Source: Alteromonas marina (GTDB taxonomy: Bacteria > Pseudomonadota > Gammaproteobacteria > Enterobacterales > Alteromonadaceae). From it: a DNA stretch of 64,000 nucleotides. The notes below the pieces were generated by a model, which saw only the letters and a program-made list of their open reading frames with translations, did no database searches and had not been told where the DNA came from. The stretch is taken from positions 102,847-166,846 of the forward strand of contig NZ_JWLW01000004.1 in the NCBI RefSeq assembly GCF_000808575.1, read 5' to 3'. Shown piece by piece: positions 10,253 through 19,170 of this stretch. The translations under genes and the position numbers were made by a program. Positions within the stretch are counted from its first letter, which is position 1. The number at the start of each line of letters is the position of its first letter.

Positions 10253-11046
10253 TGACTATTCTAACGAATAAGACATTAAAAATGGGCGTCACTTTATGTG
10301 CCGCCCTTGCTGTTTCTACCGCATTTGCGCAAGCGCCTGTGGTAGACGCCAATGGCGGCAGTGAATTAGAACAGCGTATTGTTGTGCTAGAGCGTATTGT
10401 TAAGAGCCGAACCGAAATGCAACACAGGCTTCAAACGCAACTAGACAATATGCAAATGGAAGTCGACCAGCTGCGTGGTGCGGTTGAAGTCAATACCAAT
10501 GAACTTCAAAAAGTACTTGAGCGTCAGCGTGAGCTTTACCTTGAAATAGATAAACGCGTGGAAGCACTTAAGCAAAGCGGCGCGCTACAAGGTAGTGCCA
10601 TGCCTAGTGCAGGTGTTGATTCGGGCTCTGTGAGCTCTCCAACAGCATCTACGCCAACGCAAGCTCCGCAAGCAGGTGAAGATGAAGCCTACGAAAATGC
10701 GGTGAATTTGATCCTTAAGTCTCGTGAGTACGATAAAGCCATTCCTGCGTTTCAATCGTTCATTTCACGCTTTCCCAACAGTGGTTACGCACCAAATGCG
10801 CACTATTGGTTAGGGCAACTGTTGTTTAATAAGCAGCAGTGGAGCGAAGCAAGTGAACAATTTAATATTGTAGCTAATCGCTTTACCGATTCTTCCAAGC
10901 GTCCTGATGCCTTATTAAAACTAGGTGTCATTGCTGAGCGAACGGGAGACAGTTCAACAGCACGTCAGCTGTTCCAACAAGTTGTAAATGATTACCCTGA
11001 TTCTTCGGCAAAACGTCTCGCTGAATCTCGGTTAAATAACTTGTAA
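10252..11046 (+). CDS. cpoB: cell division coordinator CpoB (YbgF)
   Basis: Periplasmic protein that links Tol-Pal to septal peptidoglycan synthesis in E. coli. The 264-residue protein has a signal peptide (cleavage after AFAQA, about 27), an N-terminal coiled coil (about 40-110), a Ser/Pro/Thr-rich linker and a C-terminal TPR domain (about 140-264: EYDKAIPAFQSF, QWSEASEQFN, STARQLFQQV). Last gene of the operon; a terminator follows at 11053-11077. Confidence 0.94.
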   Translation: MTILTNKTLKMGVTLCAALAVSTAFAQAPVVDANGGSELEQRIVVLERIVKSRTEMQHRLQTQLDNMQMEVDQLRGAVEVNTNELQKVLERQRELYLEIDKRVEALKQSGALQGSAMPSAGVDSGSVSSPTASTPTQAPQAGEDEAYENAVNLILKSREYDKAIPAFQSFISRFPNSGYAPNAHYWLGQLLFNKQQWSEASEQFNIVANRFTDSSKRPDALLKLGVIAERTGDSSTARQLFQQVVNDYPDSSAKRLAESRLNNL

Positions 11047-11052
11047 TGAACA

Positions 11053-11077
11053 AAGCCTCTTTTAAAGAGGCTTTTTT
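11053..11077 (+). terminator. terminator of the tol-pal operon
   Basis: AAGCCTCTTT pairs with AAAGAGGCTT, followed by a T run at 11072-11077. Confidence 0.85.
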
Positions 11078-11269
11078 ATGGGTTAGAGAAAAGTTTTTTT
11101 CAAAAAATTCCATTTAGAGTGCATAAAACTTCTGCGCCAAATTTCACTGTATTTCGTAGAAACCTGACTAAACTCAATTAGTACTGGTATAAATACTCAG
11201 CGATTTGTTTTCATTTTGACCGTTTAGTCGTAATTTGACAGAAAAATGAAAATAAAAGGACGTTATGGG

Positions 11270-11297
11270 TTGCGTCGAATAAAAATCTGAGTATTAT
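11270..11297 (+). promoter_or_regulatory. promoter of the tRNA-Lys cluster
   Basis: TTGCGT at 11270-11275, 16-bp spacer, TATTAT at 11292-11297, then a GC-rich stretch (GCCGCC) where transcription should start. A GC-rich discriminator is typical of growth-rate- and stringent-controlled stable-RNA promoters. Confidence 0.55.
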
Positions 11298-11338
11298 ATG
11301 CCGCCGTTGCCAAGACACAGGCAACAACAGGAAAGAAA

Positions 11339-11414
11339 GGGTCGTTAGCTCAGTTGGTAGAGCAGTTGACTTTTAATCAATTGGTCGCTGGTTCGAATCC
11401 AGCACGACCCACCA
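11339..11414 (+). tRNA. tRNA-Lys (anticodon TTT), copy 1
   Basis: A 76-nt cloverleaf: acceptor GGGTCGT/ACGACCC, D-arm with AGCTCAGTTGGTAGAGC, anticodon loop CTTTTAA with TTT, T-arm GGTTCGAATCC, discriminator A and encoded CCA. It is identical to copies 2 and 3. Bases upstream (11330-11338) and downstream (11416-11424) are complementary at 8 of 9 positions. Confidence 0.98.
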
Positions 11415-11438
11415 CTTTCTCTCCTAGCATCAAATGAT

Positions 11439-11514
11439 GGGTCGTTAGCTCAGTTGGTAGAGCAGTTGACTTTTAATCAATTGGTCGCTGGTTCGAATCC
11501 AGCACGACCCACCA
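11439..11514 (+). tRNA. tRNA-Lys (anticodon TTT), copy 2
   Basis: Identical in sequence to copy 1 and separated from it by 24 bp. CAAATGAT just upstream is the exact reverse complement of ATCATTTG at 11514-11521 just downstream. Confidence 0.98.
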
Positions 11515-11552
11515 TCATTTGAATTGCGAAACTTATCTGTGTGTCACTTGAT

Positions 11553-11628
11553 GGGTCGTTAGCTCAGTTGGTAGAGCAGTTGACTTTTAATCAATTGGTC
11601 GCTGGTTCGAATCCAGCACGACCCACCA
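11553..11628 (+). tRNA. tRNA-Lys (anticodon TTT), copy 3
   Basis: Identical to copies 1 and 2 and separated from copy 2 by 38 bp. ACTTGAT upstream is the exact reverse complement of ATCAAGT at 11628-11634 downstream. I see no strong terminator in the AT-rich stretch that follows. Confidence 0.98.
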
Positions 11629-11834
11629 TCAAGTCTCAAACTCAAATATTCCTTTTTTAAATAATCTCCTCAGTACAAAACACCAATGCTTATTGCGTTT
11701 TAAAACGCTACTCGTCTCATTTGCACTTTGATCTGGTTTACCTAACCCCATGTAGTAGAACAGGTAAGCATAACTACGACTATTTAATTACCCTTATGTT
11801 GATTAGGTAGTGTGTAATTTTTATGACAGTTGGG

Positions 11835-11840
11835 TATAAT
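11835..11840 (+). promoter_or_regulatory. -10 element upstream of nadA
   Basis: A perfect TATAAT 32 bp before the nadA ATG; the matching -35 region (around 11812) is weak. Confidence 0.4.
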
Positions 11841-11872
11841 CCGCACCCTTGTCGCAACAGAGATGTAGGTTA

Positions 11873-12928
11873 ATGTCAGTAGCATTTCGAGTGGATCAGG
11901 TAGAGTACCCGTTCCCAGCAAAACCACAGCCATTGTCAGAAGCACGTAAAGCTGAATTAAAGGCTGAGATCAAAGCTTTACTTAAAGCCCGTAACGCTGT
12001 GCTTGTCGCACACTATTACACCGACCATGAAATTCAGGCACTAGCTGAAGAGACTGGTGGCTGCGTGGCAGACTCATTGGAAATGGCGCGATTTGGTAGA
12101 GATGTAGAAGAGCAAACGTTAATTGTTGCTGGCGTTCGTTTTATGGGCGAAACGGCGAAAATTCTTAGCCCGGAAAAAACCGTACTAATGCCAACACTTG
12201 AAGCAACGTGTTCGCTTGATATTGGTTGCCCGGTAAAAGAGTTTAGCGAATTCTGTGATCAGCACCCTGACCACACTGTAGTGGTTTACGCAAATACATC
12301 AGCGGCAGTAAAAGCGCGCGCTGATTGGGTAGTGACCTCAAGCATCGCGCTGGAAATTGTTGAGCACTTAGACAGCCAGGGCAAAAAGATCATTTGGGGC
12401 CCTGACCGACACTTAGGCTCGTACATTGCCAAGCAAACGGGTGCCGACATGCTAATGTGGCAGGGCGAGTGTATCGTTCACGACGAGTTCTCTGCACAGA
12501 AACTAGCAGACATGAAAGCACTGTATCCAAATGCCGCGATACTGGTTCACCCTGAATCACCCGCAAGCGTGGTAGAAATGGCAGATGCAGTTGGCTCAAC
12601 CAGTCAATTGATAAAAGCCTCGCAAACCATGGATAACGACACCTTTATTGTTGCTACCGATAAAGGCATCTTTTACAAGATGCAACAACTTACTCCAGAG
12701 AAGACGTTTATAGAGGCTCCAACGGGCGGTAACGGCGCTACGTGTAAAAGCTGTGCTCACTGCCCTTGGATGGCAATGAACGGCTTAGAAGCGATTAAGG
12801 CGTCTTTAACGGGCGAAACCGATGGGCATGAAATCTTTGTTGATGATGAATTGCGTAAAGGTGCACTCATTCCACTTGATCGCATGCTTAACTTCTCAGC
12901 CGAGTTAAAAGCGAAAGGCGGGCTATAA
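11873..12928 (+). CDS. nadA: quinolinate synthase NadA
   Basis: Condenses iminoaspartate with dihydroxyacetone phosphate to quinolinate in NAD synthesis, using an oxygen-sensitive 4Fe-4S cluster. The 351-residue protein has the NadA landmarks [19 protein letters not shown] near 45, CSLDIGCP near 112, the WQGEC cysteine near 200 and the C-terminal [15 protein letters not shown] near 290, which supplies the third cluster ligand. An upstream in-frame start at 11849 adds eight residues, but ATG 11873 fits the family and follows a TAGG site. It is monocistronic here, without nadB or nadC. Confidence 0.96.
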   Translation: MSVAFRVDQVEYPFPAKPQPLSEARKAELKAEIKALLKARNAVLVAHYYTDHEIQALAEETGGCVADSLEMARFGRDVEEQTLIVAGVRFMGETAKILSPEKTVLMPTLEATCSLDIGCPVKEFSEFCDQHPDHTVVVYANTSAAVKARADWVVTSSIALEIVEHLDSQGKKIIWGPDRHLGSYIAKQTGADMLMWQGECIVHDEFSAQKLADMKALYPNAAILVHPESPASVVEMADAVGSTSQLIKASQTMDNDTFIVATDKGIFYKMQQLTPEKTFIEAPTGGNGATCKSCAHCPWMAMNGLEAIKASLTGETDGHEIFVDDELRKGALIPLDRMLNFSAELKAKGGL

Positions 12929-13050
12929 GCGCACGTTTTATAAGCACTTGCTGAATATTTTCCAGCAAGTTCTTGATTAAGCGCGCGGCTTTACCTACTA
13001 TACGCGCGCTCGAGGGTTTTCGTCGTTGAAATCTTCTTGATACAAAATTT

Positions 13051-13141
13051 GGAGAGATGGCTGAGTGGCTGAAGGCGCACGCCTGGAAAGTGTGTATACG
13101 TTTATAGCGTATCGAGGGTTCGAATCCCTCTCTCTCCGCCA
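13051..13141 (+). tRNA. tRNA-Ser (anticodon GGA)
   Basis: A 91-nt class II tRNA: acceptor GGAGAGA/TCTCTCC, anticodon loop CTGGAAA (GGA), long variable arm, T-arm GGTTCGAATCC, discriminator G and encoded CCA. A terminator follows at 13151. Confidence 0.97.
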
Positions 13142-13150
13142 AATACTGAG

Positions 13151-13174
13151 AACCGGCTTTAGGCCGGTTTTTTT
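13151..13174 (+). terminator. terminator after tRNA-Ser
   Basis: AACCGGC pairs with GCCGGTT around a 5-base loop, followed by a T run. Confidence 0.9.
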
Positions 13175-13223
13175 GTGCCTACCGATCAGCGCTGGATGAT
13201 GCGCGGACACTTTTCGCTTACGT

Positions 13224-13258
13224 AAAAAGAAACCCGCTATGAAGCGGGTTTCTTTTTA
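13224..13258. terminator. bidirectional terminator
   Basis: AAAAAGAAACCCGC pairs with GCGGGTTTCTTTTT around TATGAA. It can stop plus-strand readthrough from tRNA-Ser and minus-strand transcripts of the gene at 13329-13763. Confidence 0.8.
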
Positions 13259-13328
13259 AACGCAATTGTTGCGACGCTGGTATGCTAAAGCTAATAGCTT
13301 TTCATCTGTGATGTCGCGCCGCTGCTAA

Positions 13329-13763
13329 TTACTTCGCAATTTGCTGGTGAAGCTTGATTAGGTCAGGAAGCTTTTTCGCGTAAATCGCTTTCTTTGTACC
13401 TGGGTGAAGTAATTGGCTCACGAACGTGCGTAGGAAGCCAAGTACAAACGTTTGAACGCGATCAGCGTCTGCATCACTTGGGTTAGCAATAAGCTTTTCT
13501 GTCTCCGCTTGTACTTTATGTACAATCGGGTCCATGGTGTCTTTTCCAGAAACTAGGTCATTACCAGTCACAACGCCTTTGCCAAGCAAGTCTCTAACTG
13601 CTGAGTATAAATCAGCAGAAACAGCGTTAGACTGTCCCCAGTTCGCAATGTTGAATTCTTCAGCAATCTTATCTAGATCAGCAGTTGGGTCGTTCGACTT
13701 CAATAGGCTGTCGATAAGTTTATGGGCTTCAGTTTGTTTTACGGGTGTTGATAATTCTGACAT
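13329..13763 (-). CDS. hypothetical protein, 144 aa
   Basis: A good open frame with ATG and its own downstream terminator at 13224-13258. The protein is soluble and predicted helical, without signal peptide or membrane segment and without cysteine. Visible segments include AEEFNIANWGQSNAVSADLYSAVRDLL near 35-60 and FVLGFLRTFVSQLLHPGTKKAIYAKKLPDLIKLHQQIAK at the C-terminus. I do not recognise a family. It stands alone between tRNA-Ser and the patatin gene, on the minus strand. Confidence 0.75.
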   Translation of the reverse strand: MSELSTPVKQTEAHKLIDSLLKSNDPTADLDKIAEEFNIANWGQSNAVSADLYSAVRDLLGKGVVTGNDLVSGKDTMDPIVHKVQAETEKLIANPSDADADRVQTFVLGFLRTFVSQLLHPGTKKAIYAKKLPDLIKLHQQIAK

Positions 13764-13999
13764 GGTTACATTTAATGATTATGTGGGTGAGCGCGTTATA
13801 AATATTCTGCCAGACAATGTCAACCCGTTTGCCGCCAATAGAGGCAAGAACGGGAGAGGAGCTTGCTAAGTCATTATGTAAACATGGCGAACCAAGCTCC
13901 GAAATAGCACCGAAATAACACAGAAATATTACTGAAAGAGTAGCAAAATAGAGAAAAGGCACCTGCTGCCAAGCACCCTTTATCAAATGAGTAAACGGG

Positions 14000-15169
14000 C
14001 TACGCGGAGATCCTATTTTCTTTGTCTACTTTATCTATTTTGCCTGTTCGACGTGCTGGGAAAGGCAACTTAATTGGACGTTTACCATTTAATGCAGCAT
14101 GTTCTGATTTCACACTATACTTAGCGCTGTCTTTACTATGCATGCCCTTGGGGGTATCAGTTACATCGAAAAGCGGAGCAACAGGCTGTCTGTTTTCCTC
14201 TAGCTGGTAAGCAATGACTTTGTTTTCGGTTTCTAAAAAGGCACTTCCAGCTTGCTTACCAAGCTTATAATCATGACGAAGTTGTGCGTCTGTACTACCT
14301 AACAATTTACTTTGAAGCTTATCTGACGCAAAAATTTGAATAACCTCTACGCCTTCTGGCGGGTTTTCAATAAATGCCAATTCTTTTTGATACGCTTGTT
14401 CGTGCTGCAGCAGATAGTCGATGGTCTTTGGGCACGTGCCCGTTGCGCACATTACCGCGCTTAACTTTTGTAGCCAAGGCGACTGTACTTGAAAGCCTCT
14501 ATCTACGGTGCGAATAACTACGATTTTCGTCGCGCCGCGCTTGTATGCTTCGGTAACAGGCAACGGTGCAGCCAAGCCACCGTCTAGAAAGAAATCGGTA
14601 TTGGCTGCCTGTTTCGTCTCGACGTCAAAGTGCAGCGGTACGCCCTGTTTGTAAAGTAAGGGGAGGGCGCTCGAAGCCTTGATAAGATCGACCCAGTTGT
14701 GAGTACTTTTCATTGGATCGAGAAAATACGCCTGTCTGTCTCTGGAATTTGTGGCGGTAAATAAAATTTCTCTGTCCGCAACATTCGCCTTCGCAGTATC
14801 AAGATCAAGTAAACGGTTCGCTTCTTGGGTTTTGTCAAAGTACCAGTCTAAATCGACAATATGTTTGCCCATTAAACCTCTTCCCATTTGGAAAAAGCGT
14901 TTGTGTCGAGTTAAGCCGCGAATAAGACGCTTTGCATAGCCTTTTTGACGCGCCACAAAACTCGTTAAGTTCTGTGAGCCTGCTGAGGTGCCAATAAGAA
15001 TATCGAAAGGGTCGTGTCCGGCGTCTAACCATGTATCGAGTACGCCTGCCGTAAAAATTCCTCGCTGTCCACCACCTTCCGCAACCAAGGCAACTTTGCC
15101 ATTGTTCGACATTTCAGCATTGTGTGCTTTTGAATAAGCGAGAGAAGGAGCAGATTGTTGATCCGACAT
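14000..15169 (-). CDS. patatin-like phospholipase family protein (YjjU-like)
   Basis: Predicted serine lipase or acyl hydrolase with a Ser-Asp dyad. The patatin features are present: the glycine-rich oxyanion motif EGGGQRG at 31-37, the nucleophile motif GTSAG with Ser62, and DGG at 196-198 with Asp196. The 389-residue length and the GHDPFDILIGTSAG context resemble E. coli YjjU (about 357) plus a basic C-terminal tail of about 40 residues. There is no signal peptide, so it is probably cytoplasmic or membrane-associated. The ATG has an AGAGGG site. It is monocistronic; the substrate is unknown. Confidence 0.88.
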   Translation of the reverse strand: MSDQQSAPSLAYSKAHNAEMSNNGKVALVAEGGGQRGIFTAGVLDTWLDAGHDPFDILIGTSAGSQNLTSFVARQKGYAKRLIRGLTRHKRFFQMGRGLMGKHIVDLDWYFDKTQEANRLLDLDTAKANVADREILFTATNSRDRQAYFLDPMKSTHNWVDLIKASSALPLLYKQGVPLHFDVETKQAANTDFFLDGGLAAPLPVTEAYKRGATKIVVIRTVDRGFQVQSPWLQKLSAVMCATGTCPKTIDYLLQHEQAYQKELAFIENPPEGVEVIQIFASDKLQSKLLGSTDAQLRHDYKLGKQAGSAFLETENKVIAYQLEENRQPVAPLFDVTDTPKGMHSKDSAKYSVKSEHAALNGKRPIKLPFPARRTGKIDKVDKENRISA

Positions 15170-15389
15170 GATAACCCTCTATTTGACCATGACTATAAAT
15201 TGACTACTTGGTCTAATTGTAGGGAGATCACGACGCCGGAGAAAATTGAAAGAATAAATCGGACTGATAGGAAATAACTGATACTGAAACACTTTTTGTT
15301 ATTTCATTGTGATTTTTGTGTTTACATTTTGATCGTTTAATCGCAGTCTAACAAAGTGTTGAAAGCTAAACTTTCATTGGGAGTCAATA

Positions 15390-16406
15390 ATGAAAATTGC
15401 CGTGTTAGGTGCGGGAAGTATTGGATGTTATGTAGCGGGCTGCCTGTTAGCCTCTGACCCCACATTGAGTGCCGCTAATGCGCTTACGCTCATTGGCCGT
15501 CAGCGTTTATATGATGATATTACTGCCAATGGTCTTAAAGTAACGGATTGGCAAGGGCGTGAGCAGCTAACAAAGCCTGAGCATATCGCTTTTTCAATTG
15601 AGAACGATAGTTTAGTTGATGCTGACGTCATTTTGCTTTGCGTTAAAAGCCAAGATACTGAGCAGGCTGCTGCGATAATCAATCAGCATGCAAAGCAATC
15701 TGCAGTCGTAGTCAGTCTTCAAAACGGAGTGGGTAATGCACACCTGCTTCGCCAGCACATAAAACAATGCGTAATTGCAGGTATGGTGCCTTTCAATGTT
15801 TTTTATAAAGGTAACGGCCATTTTCACTGTGGTACTGAAGGTAATATTGCCCTTGAAGATCCCAACAACCAATGTAGTGACATCATAAAAGCGCTTAACA
15901 ACGCGTCGTTACCCGTTACGGTTTATAACGATATGAAAGCTGTACAGTATGGCAAACTCATTATGAACTTGAATAACGCGGTCAATGCACTGTCGGGTAT
16001 ACCGCTAAAATCTCAGCTAGGGGATAGGCAATACAGGTTGGTTGTGGCAAAGGTGTTGTCCGAGGCGTTAGCAGTGTTAAAAGCGGAAGGAATTACACCA
16101 GCAAGAACCGGTAAGGTCATTCCCAAACTGATGCCAAAAATTATGAAGCTACCTAATTTTTTATTCAATGTGGTGGCTTCATCTACGCTTAAAATAGATC
16201 CGGAAGCACGTTCATCAATGTTTGAAGATTTAGCGCTGAGGCGACGAACGGAAATTGATTATTTGAACGGCGAGATAGTCAGGCTCGGTGAAAAAAATCA
16301 CATAGCTACGCCAGTGAATAAGCATATTGTTAACCTGATCAAACAACACGAAGTTGCTCAGAAAGGAAGTCCTCACTTACCGGCAAATGCTTTACTGTTC
16401 AAGTGA
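15390..16406 (+). CDS. ketopantoate reductase family protein (ApbA/PanE-like)
   Basis: Predicted NADPH-dependent 2-ketoacid reductase; ketopantoate to pantoate (CoA synthesis) is the reference reaction. The 338-residue protein has the N-terminal Rossmann motif VLGAGSIGCYVAG (5-17), LLCVKSQDTEQA near 80, SLQNGVGN near 105, and the C-terminal ApbA domain with YGKLIMNLNNAVNALSG, whose Lys is the catalytic residue in PanE. The hinge and RRTEIDYLNGEIVRLG near 288 are also typical. It is longer than E. coli PanE (303), so a related reductase is possible. ATG with a GGGAG site. Confidence 0.85.
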   Translation: MKIAVLGAGSIGCYVAGCLLASDPTLSAANALTLIGRQRLYDDITANGLKVTDWQGREQLTKPEHIAFSIENDSLVDADVILLCVKSQDTEQAAAIINQHAKQSAVVVSLQNGVGNAHLLRQHIKQCVIAGMVPFNVFYKGNGHFHCGTEGNIALEDPNNQCSDIIKALNNASLPVTVYNDMKAVQYGKLIMNLNNAVNALSGIPLKSQLGDRQYRLVVAKVLSEALAVLKAEGITPARTGKVIPKLMPKIMKLPNFLFNVVASSTLKIDPEARSSMFEDLALRRRTEIDYLNGEIVRLGEKNHIATPVNKHIVNLIKQHEVAQKGSPHLPANALLFK

Positions 16407-16451
16407 AAGGTCTATCTAACGGTGTATTTCAACGTTAAATATTACAGTTTT

Positions 16452-16488
16452 GTGTCATTTTTATGTCAGAGGACTTGATTCCTATACT
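16452..16488 (+). promoter_or_regulatory. Pho-box-like repeat and -10 upstream of the porin gene
   Basis: TGTCA occurs at 16453-16457 and again at 16464-16468, exactly 11 bp apart, as in the PhoB-binding Pho box (two 11-bp direct repeats). A weaker TTACA lies 11 bp further upstream. A TATACT -10 element is at 16483-16488, about 12 bp after the second repeat, the placement expected when PhoB replaces the -35 contact. Confidence 0.5.
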
Positions 16489-16533
16489 AAATTATATATC
16501 CTGCGTGCAAACTTCCGTTATATTTAGTGTGCT

Positions 16534-17760
16534 TTGCTTTTCCAAAATCGTTTTTCTTCTTGTCTTCTGTTGAGTACTTTATGTGCGTCGCTTTTCCATA
16601 CGACGGTTTTAGCGTCTGAGGTTGATGTCGAGCGTGAATCTAGCGCAACGTTCTCTCAATACAATGGCAACGGCCTTTCATTTCAAAGCGACAACAATAC
16701 CTTCTCACTACGCGTGCGCGGTAGACTTCAGTTTCGCTATGCCAATCCCGGTATAAGCCAGCCTACCGAGCGTGCTGACTTTGAGCATAACGCCGGTAAT
16801 CAATTTGGCGTTAACAGGGCGCGGGTCAAGTTAGACGGTCACATTGGTTTGCCTTGGATTAAATATGGTGTGGAATATGATGCTGTCGATCAGCGCACCC
16901 TGACCGCTACACTATCCTTTGAAAAGTATGACGCGCTTCGGTTTAAGGTTGGTCAGTGGAAAGTCGAGTATTCCAGAGAGCGCAGTGTTAGCAGTGGCGG
17001 CCAGCAAATGATGGATCGTTCAATCATCAACAGAATATTTACGCTAGATAGGCAAATGGGGGCATCCCTATACGGTAATTTTGATGGCCCAGGCGCGGCC
17101 AATTTCAATTACTGGGTAGGAGTATTCAATGGCTCAGGCCGTGGTGATTATAGCAATCACGATGGCGAGAATATGTATACAGGGCGATTACAGTGGAATT
17201 TCTTAGGTGAGTCTGTCGGGTTTAAAAACAGTGACATTAAACGAACAGGTACCCCCAAAGCAGCTCTAGCAATAGCAGGGGCGAAGTTCAAAAGCCAGTT
17301 TACGCGTTTTTCATCGTCTGGCGCTGGTAATTTAGCCAACTTTAGTGCGGGCGAGATCGAAGGTCAGTACGACATTCAGCAGTTTGTGATTGATGGTGCC
17401 TATTTTTATAAAGGGTTTAATGCTCAAGCGGAATATCATGAAAAAGATATTGTGGATTTAGCGGACAACAATAGAGAAACTACGCTGCGCGGCTATTATG
17501 TGCAGGCGGGCTATTTTTTGAGTGAATCAATCAGCTGGTGGCCAGAGCCCCTTGAAATGGCTGCACGCTTCGGGACCTATTCGCCCCGAGACAGTGAACA
17601 AGACGAACGCTTTTTTGAAAAGACAGTAGCATTCAACTATTTTTTTAACGGCCACGAAAACAAACTAACCGCAGAGGTAAGCAGGGTTTCACTGGATCAG
17701 TTCGATACTGAAGTAGGGGACGAGACCATCTACTCTCTGCAGTGGGACGTCAGTTTTTAA
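16534..17760 (+). CDS. phosphate-selective porin O/P-like outer-membrane protein
   Basis: A 408-residue outer-membrane beta-barrel precursor. The signal peptide is cut after VLA (about residue 27). The mature part begins with FSLRVRGRLQFRYANPG and NRARVKLDGHIGLPWIKYGVEYD, typical of the OprP/OprO porin family, and ends in the barrel signature LQWDVSF with terminal Phe. The start is TTG at 16534: an in-frame stop lies just upstream and there is no ATG before the signal peptide. The Shine-Dalgarno signal is poor. A Pho-box-like element upstream suggests induction by phosphate limitation. Confidence 0.85.
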   Translation: MLFQNRFSSCLLLSTLCASLFHTTVLASEVDVERESSATFSQYNGNGLSFQSDNNTFSLRVRGRLQFRYANPGISQPTERADFEHNAGNQFGVNRARVKLDGHIGLPWIKYGVEYDAVDQRTLTATLSFEKYDALRFKVGQWKVEYSRERSVSSGGQQMMDRSIINRIFTLDRQMGASLYGNFDGPGAANFNYWVGVFNGSGRGDYSNHDGENMYTGRLQWNFLGESVGFKNSDIKRTGTPKAALAIAGAKFKSQFTRFSSSGAGNLANFSAGEIEGQYDIQQFVIDGAYFYKGFNAQAEYHEKDIVDLADNNRETTLRGYYVQAGYFLSESISWWPEPLEMAARFGTYSPRDSEQDERFFEKTVAFNYFFNGHENKLTAEVSRVSLDQFDTEVGDETIYSLQWDVSF

Positions 17761-17764
17761 CTAC

Positions 17765-17970
17765 TCACGCCGGGCGAGCAAGAAACTCACCTAATGTGTT
17801 AACAAGGCGAGCCTTGTCTACGGGCTTGCCCACATGGGCATCAATTCTTCCGCGTAAAAGTTGTCGATATCTTGCTGCATGGCGTTAGCCGTCAGGGCAA
17901 TGATGGGAATATTTTCTGCGGAACATGTGATGAAGGCAGAAAGTGGGGCGCCTTTATTGGCTTTTATAGC
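17765..17970 (-). pseudogene. remnant of a response-regulator receiver domain
   Basis: Minus-strand translation gives AIKANKGAPLSAF, then IPIIALTANAMQQDID, then after a one-base frame change DAHVGKPVDKARLVNTLGEF and a stop at 17767-17765. These are the end of alpha3/beta4, the conserved ALTANA and the KPVD Lys-Pro of a CheY-like receiver, as in hybrid histidine kinases. The phosphoacceptor Asp region and everything upstream are missing. It lies between the porin gene and asd and is presumably non-functional. Confidence 0.75.
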
Positions 17971-17974
17971 CTGA

Positions 17975-18012
17975 TAAAAAACGCCTTGCGTGTAACGACA
18001 CAGTAAGGCGCT
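17975..18012 (-). terminator. terminator of asd
   Basis: On the minus strand GCGCCTTACTGTGT pairs imperfectly with ACACGCAAGGCG and is followed by a T run at 17980-17975. Confidence 0.7.
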
Positions 18013-18045
18013 CTAAATTCAGATTAATTAGCTATTGGCTTGTCG

Positions 18046-19170
18046 TTACTTTTGCTCAAGCACAATGCGCAGCATTCTGCGAAGCGGCTCTGCGGCACCC
18101 CACAATAGCTGATCGCCTACAGTAAATGCCGAAATATACTCTGGGCCCATAGTCAATTTGCGAATACGGCCAACTGGAATAGATAGCGTGCCGGTCACTT
18201 TCGCTGGCGTGAGCTCTTGCATGGTCGCTTCGCGGTCGTTTGGAACAACTTTTACCCATTCATTGTGAGCCGCAAGAATCTCTTCAATTTCGCTTACAGG
18301 CAAGTCTTTCTTAAGCTTAAGTGTAATCGCCTGACTGTGGCAGCGCATAGCGCCAACGCGTACGCAAATACCGTCAATCGGTACTTCGCCGCCTTTAATG
18401 CCTAGAATTTTGTTTGCTTCGGCTTGGGCTTTCCACTCTTCACGGCTTTGACCTGAAGGTAGTTGCGAATCGATATAAGGGATTAAGCTACCCGCAAGCG
18501 GAACACCGAACTGTTCACTAGGGTAGTCTGCGCTTCGAATAAACTCAGACACTTGTTGGTCAATTTCTAAAATCGCGGTAGCAGGATCTTCAACTTTAGC
18601 TTTCACATTACTGTGAATTGCACCCATTTGATTGATTAGCTCACGCATGTGCTGTGCACCTGAACCTGAAGCGGCTTGATAGGTCATTGGCGAAGCCCAT
18701 TCAACCAAGTCTTTCTCAAACAGGCCACCGAGTGCCAGAAGCATAAGGGAAACCGTGCAGTTTCCACCTACGTAGGTACGAATGCCCTTTTCAATGCCAC
18801 TATCAATTTCTTTACGGTTTACTGGATCTAGAATAATTACGGCATCGTCTTTCATACGAAGCGCTGAAGCTGCGTCAATCCAGTAGCCATTCCAGCCTGA
18901 TGCACGAAGGTCATTATAAACTGCTTTTGTATAATCACCGCCTTGGCAAGTAATAATGATATCTTGTTTAGATAGTGCTTCGATGTCGTGCGCATCTTCT
19001 AGAACACCAGCATCTTTACCAGCAAAATCTGGTGCTGCTCTACCTTTCTGCGAGGTGGTGAAAAAGGTGGGCTCAATGTGCGCGAAATCCTGCTCTTCTT
19101 GCATGCGCTGCATTAATACTGAGCCAACCATACCGCGCCAGCCCACTAAACCTACTTTTTGTTGTGACAT
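18046..19170 (-). CDS. asd: aspartate-semialdehyde dehydrogenase
   Basis: Reduces aspartyl phosphate to aspartate semialdehyde, the branch point to lysine, diaminopimelate, threonine and methionine. The 374-residue protein shows the NADP-binding N-terminus [18 protein letters not shown], the active-site Cys in [12 protein letters not shown] near 135, the [14 protein letters not shown] segment near 165 and the catalytic His region [11 protein letters not shown] near 275. Length matches the gammaproteobacterial enzyme (about 367-371). It is transcribed alone; I see no lysine riboswitch upstream. Confidence 0.97.
   Translation of the reverse strand: MSQQKVGLVGWRGMVGSVLMQRMQEEQDFAHIEPTFFTTSQKGRAAPDFAGKDAGVLEDAHDIEALSKQDIIITCQGGDYTKAVYNDLRASGWNGYWIDAASALRMKDDAVIILDPVNRKEIDSGIEKGIRTYVGGNCTVSLMLLALGGLFEKDLVEWASPMTYQAASGSGAQHMRELINQMGAIHSNVKAKVEDPATAILEIDQQVSEFIRSADYPSEQFGVPLAGSLIPYIDSQLPSGQSREEWKAQAEANKILGIKGGEVPIDGICVRVGAMRCHSQAITLKLKKDLPVSEIEEILAAHNEWVKVVPNDREATMQELTPAKVTGTLSIPVGRIRKLTMGPEYISAFTVGDQLLWGAAEPLRRMLRIVLEQK

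Noticed and set aside
12888..13210. Minus-strand ORFs across tRNA-Ser reading EREGFEPSIR
   Set aside because: This is the well-known artefact of translating the antisense of tRNA-Ser; there is no ribosome-binding site or family match.
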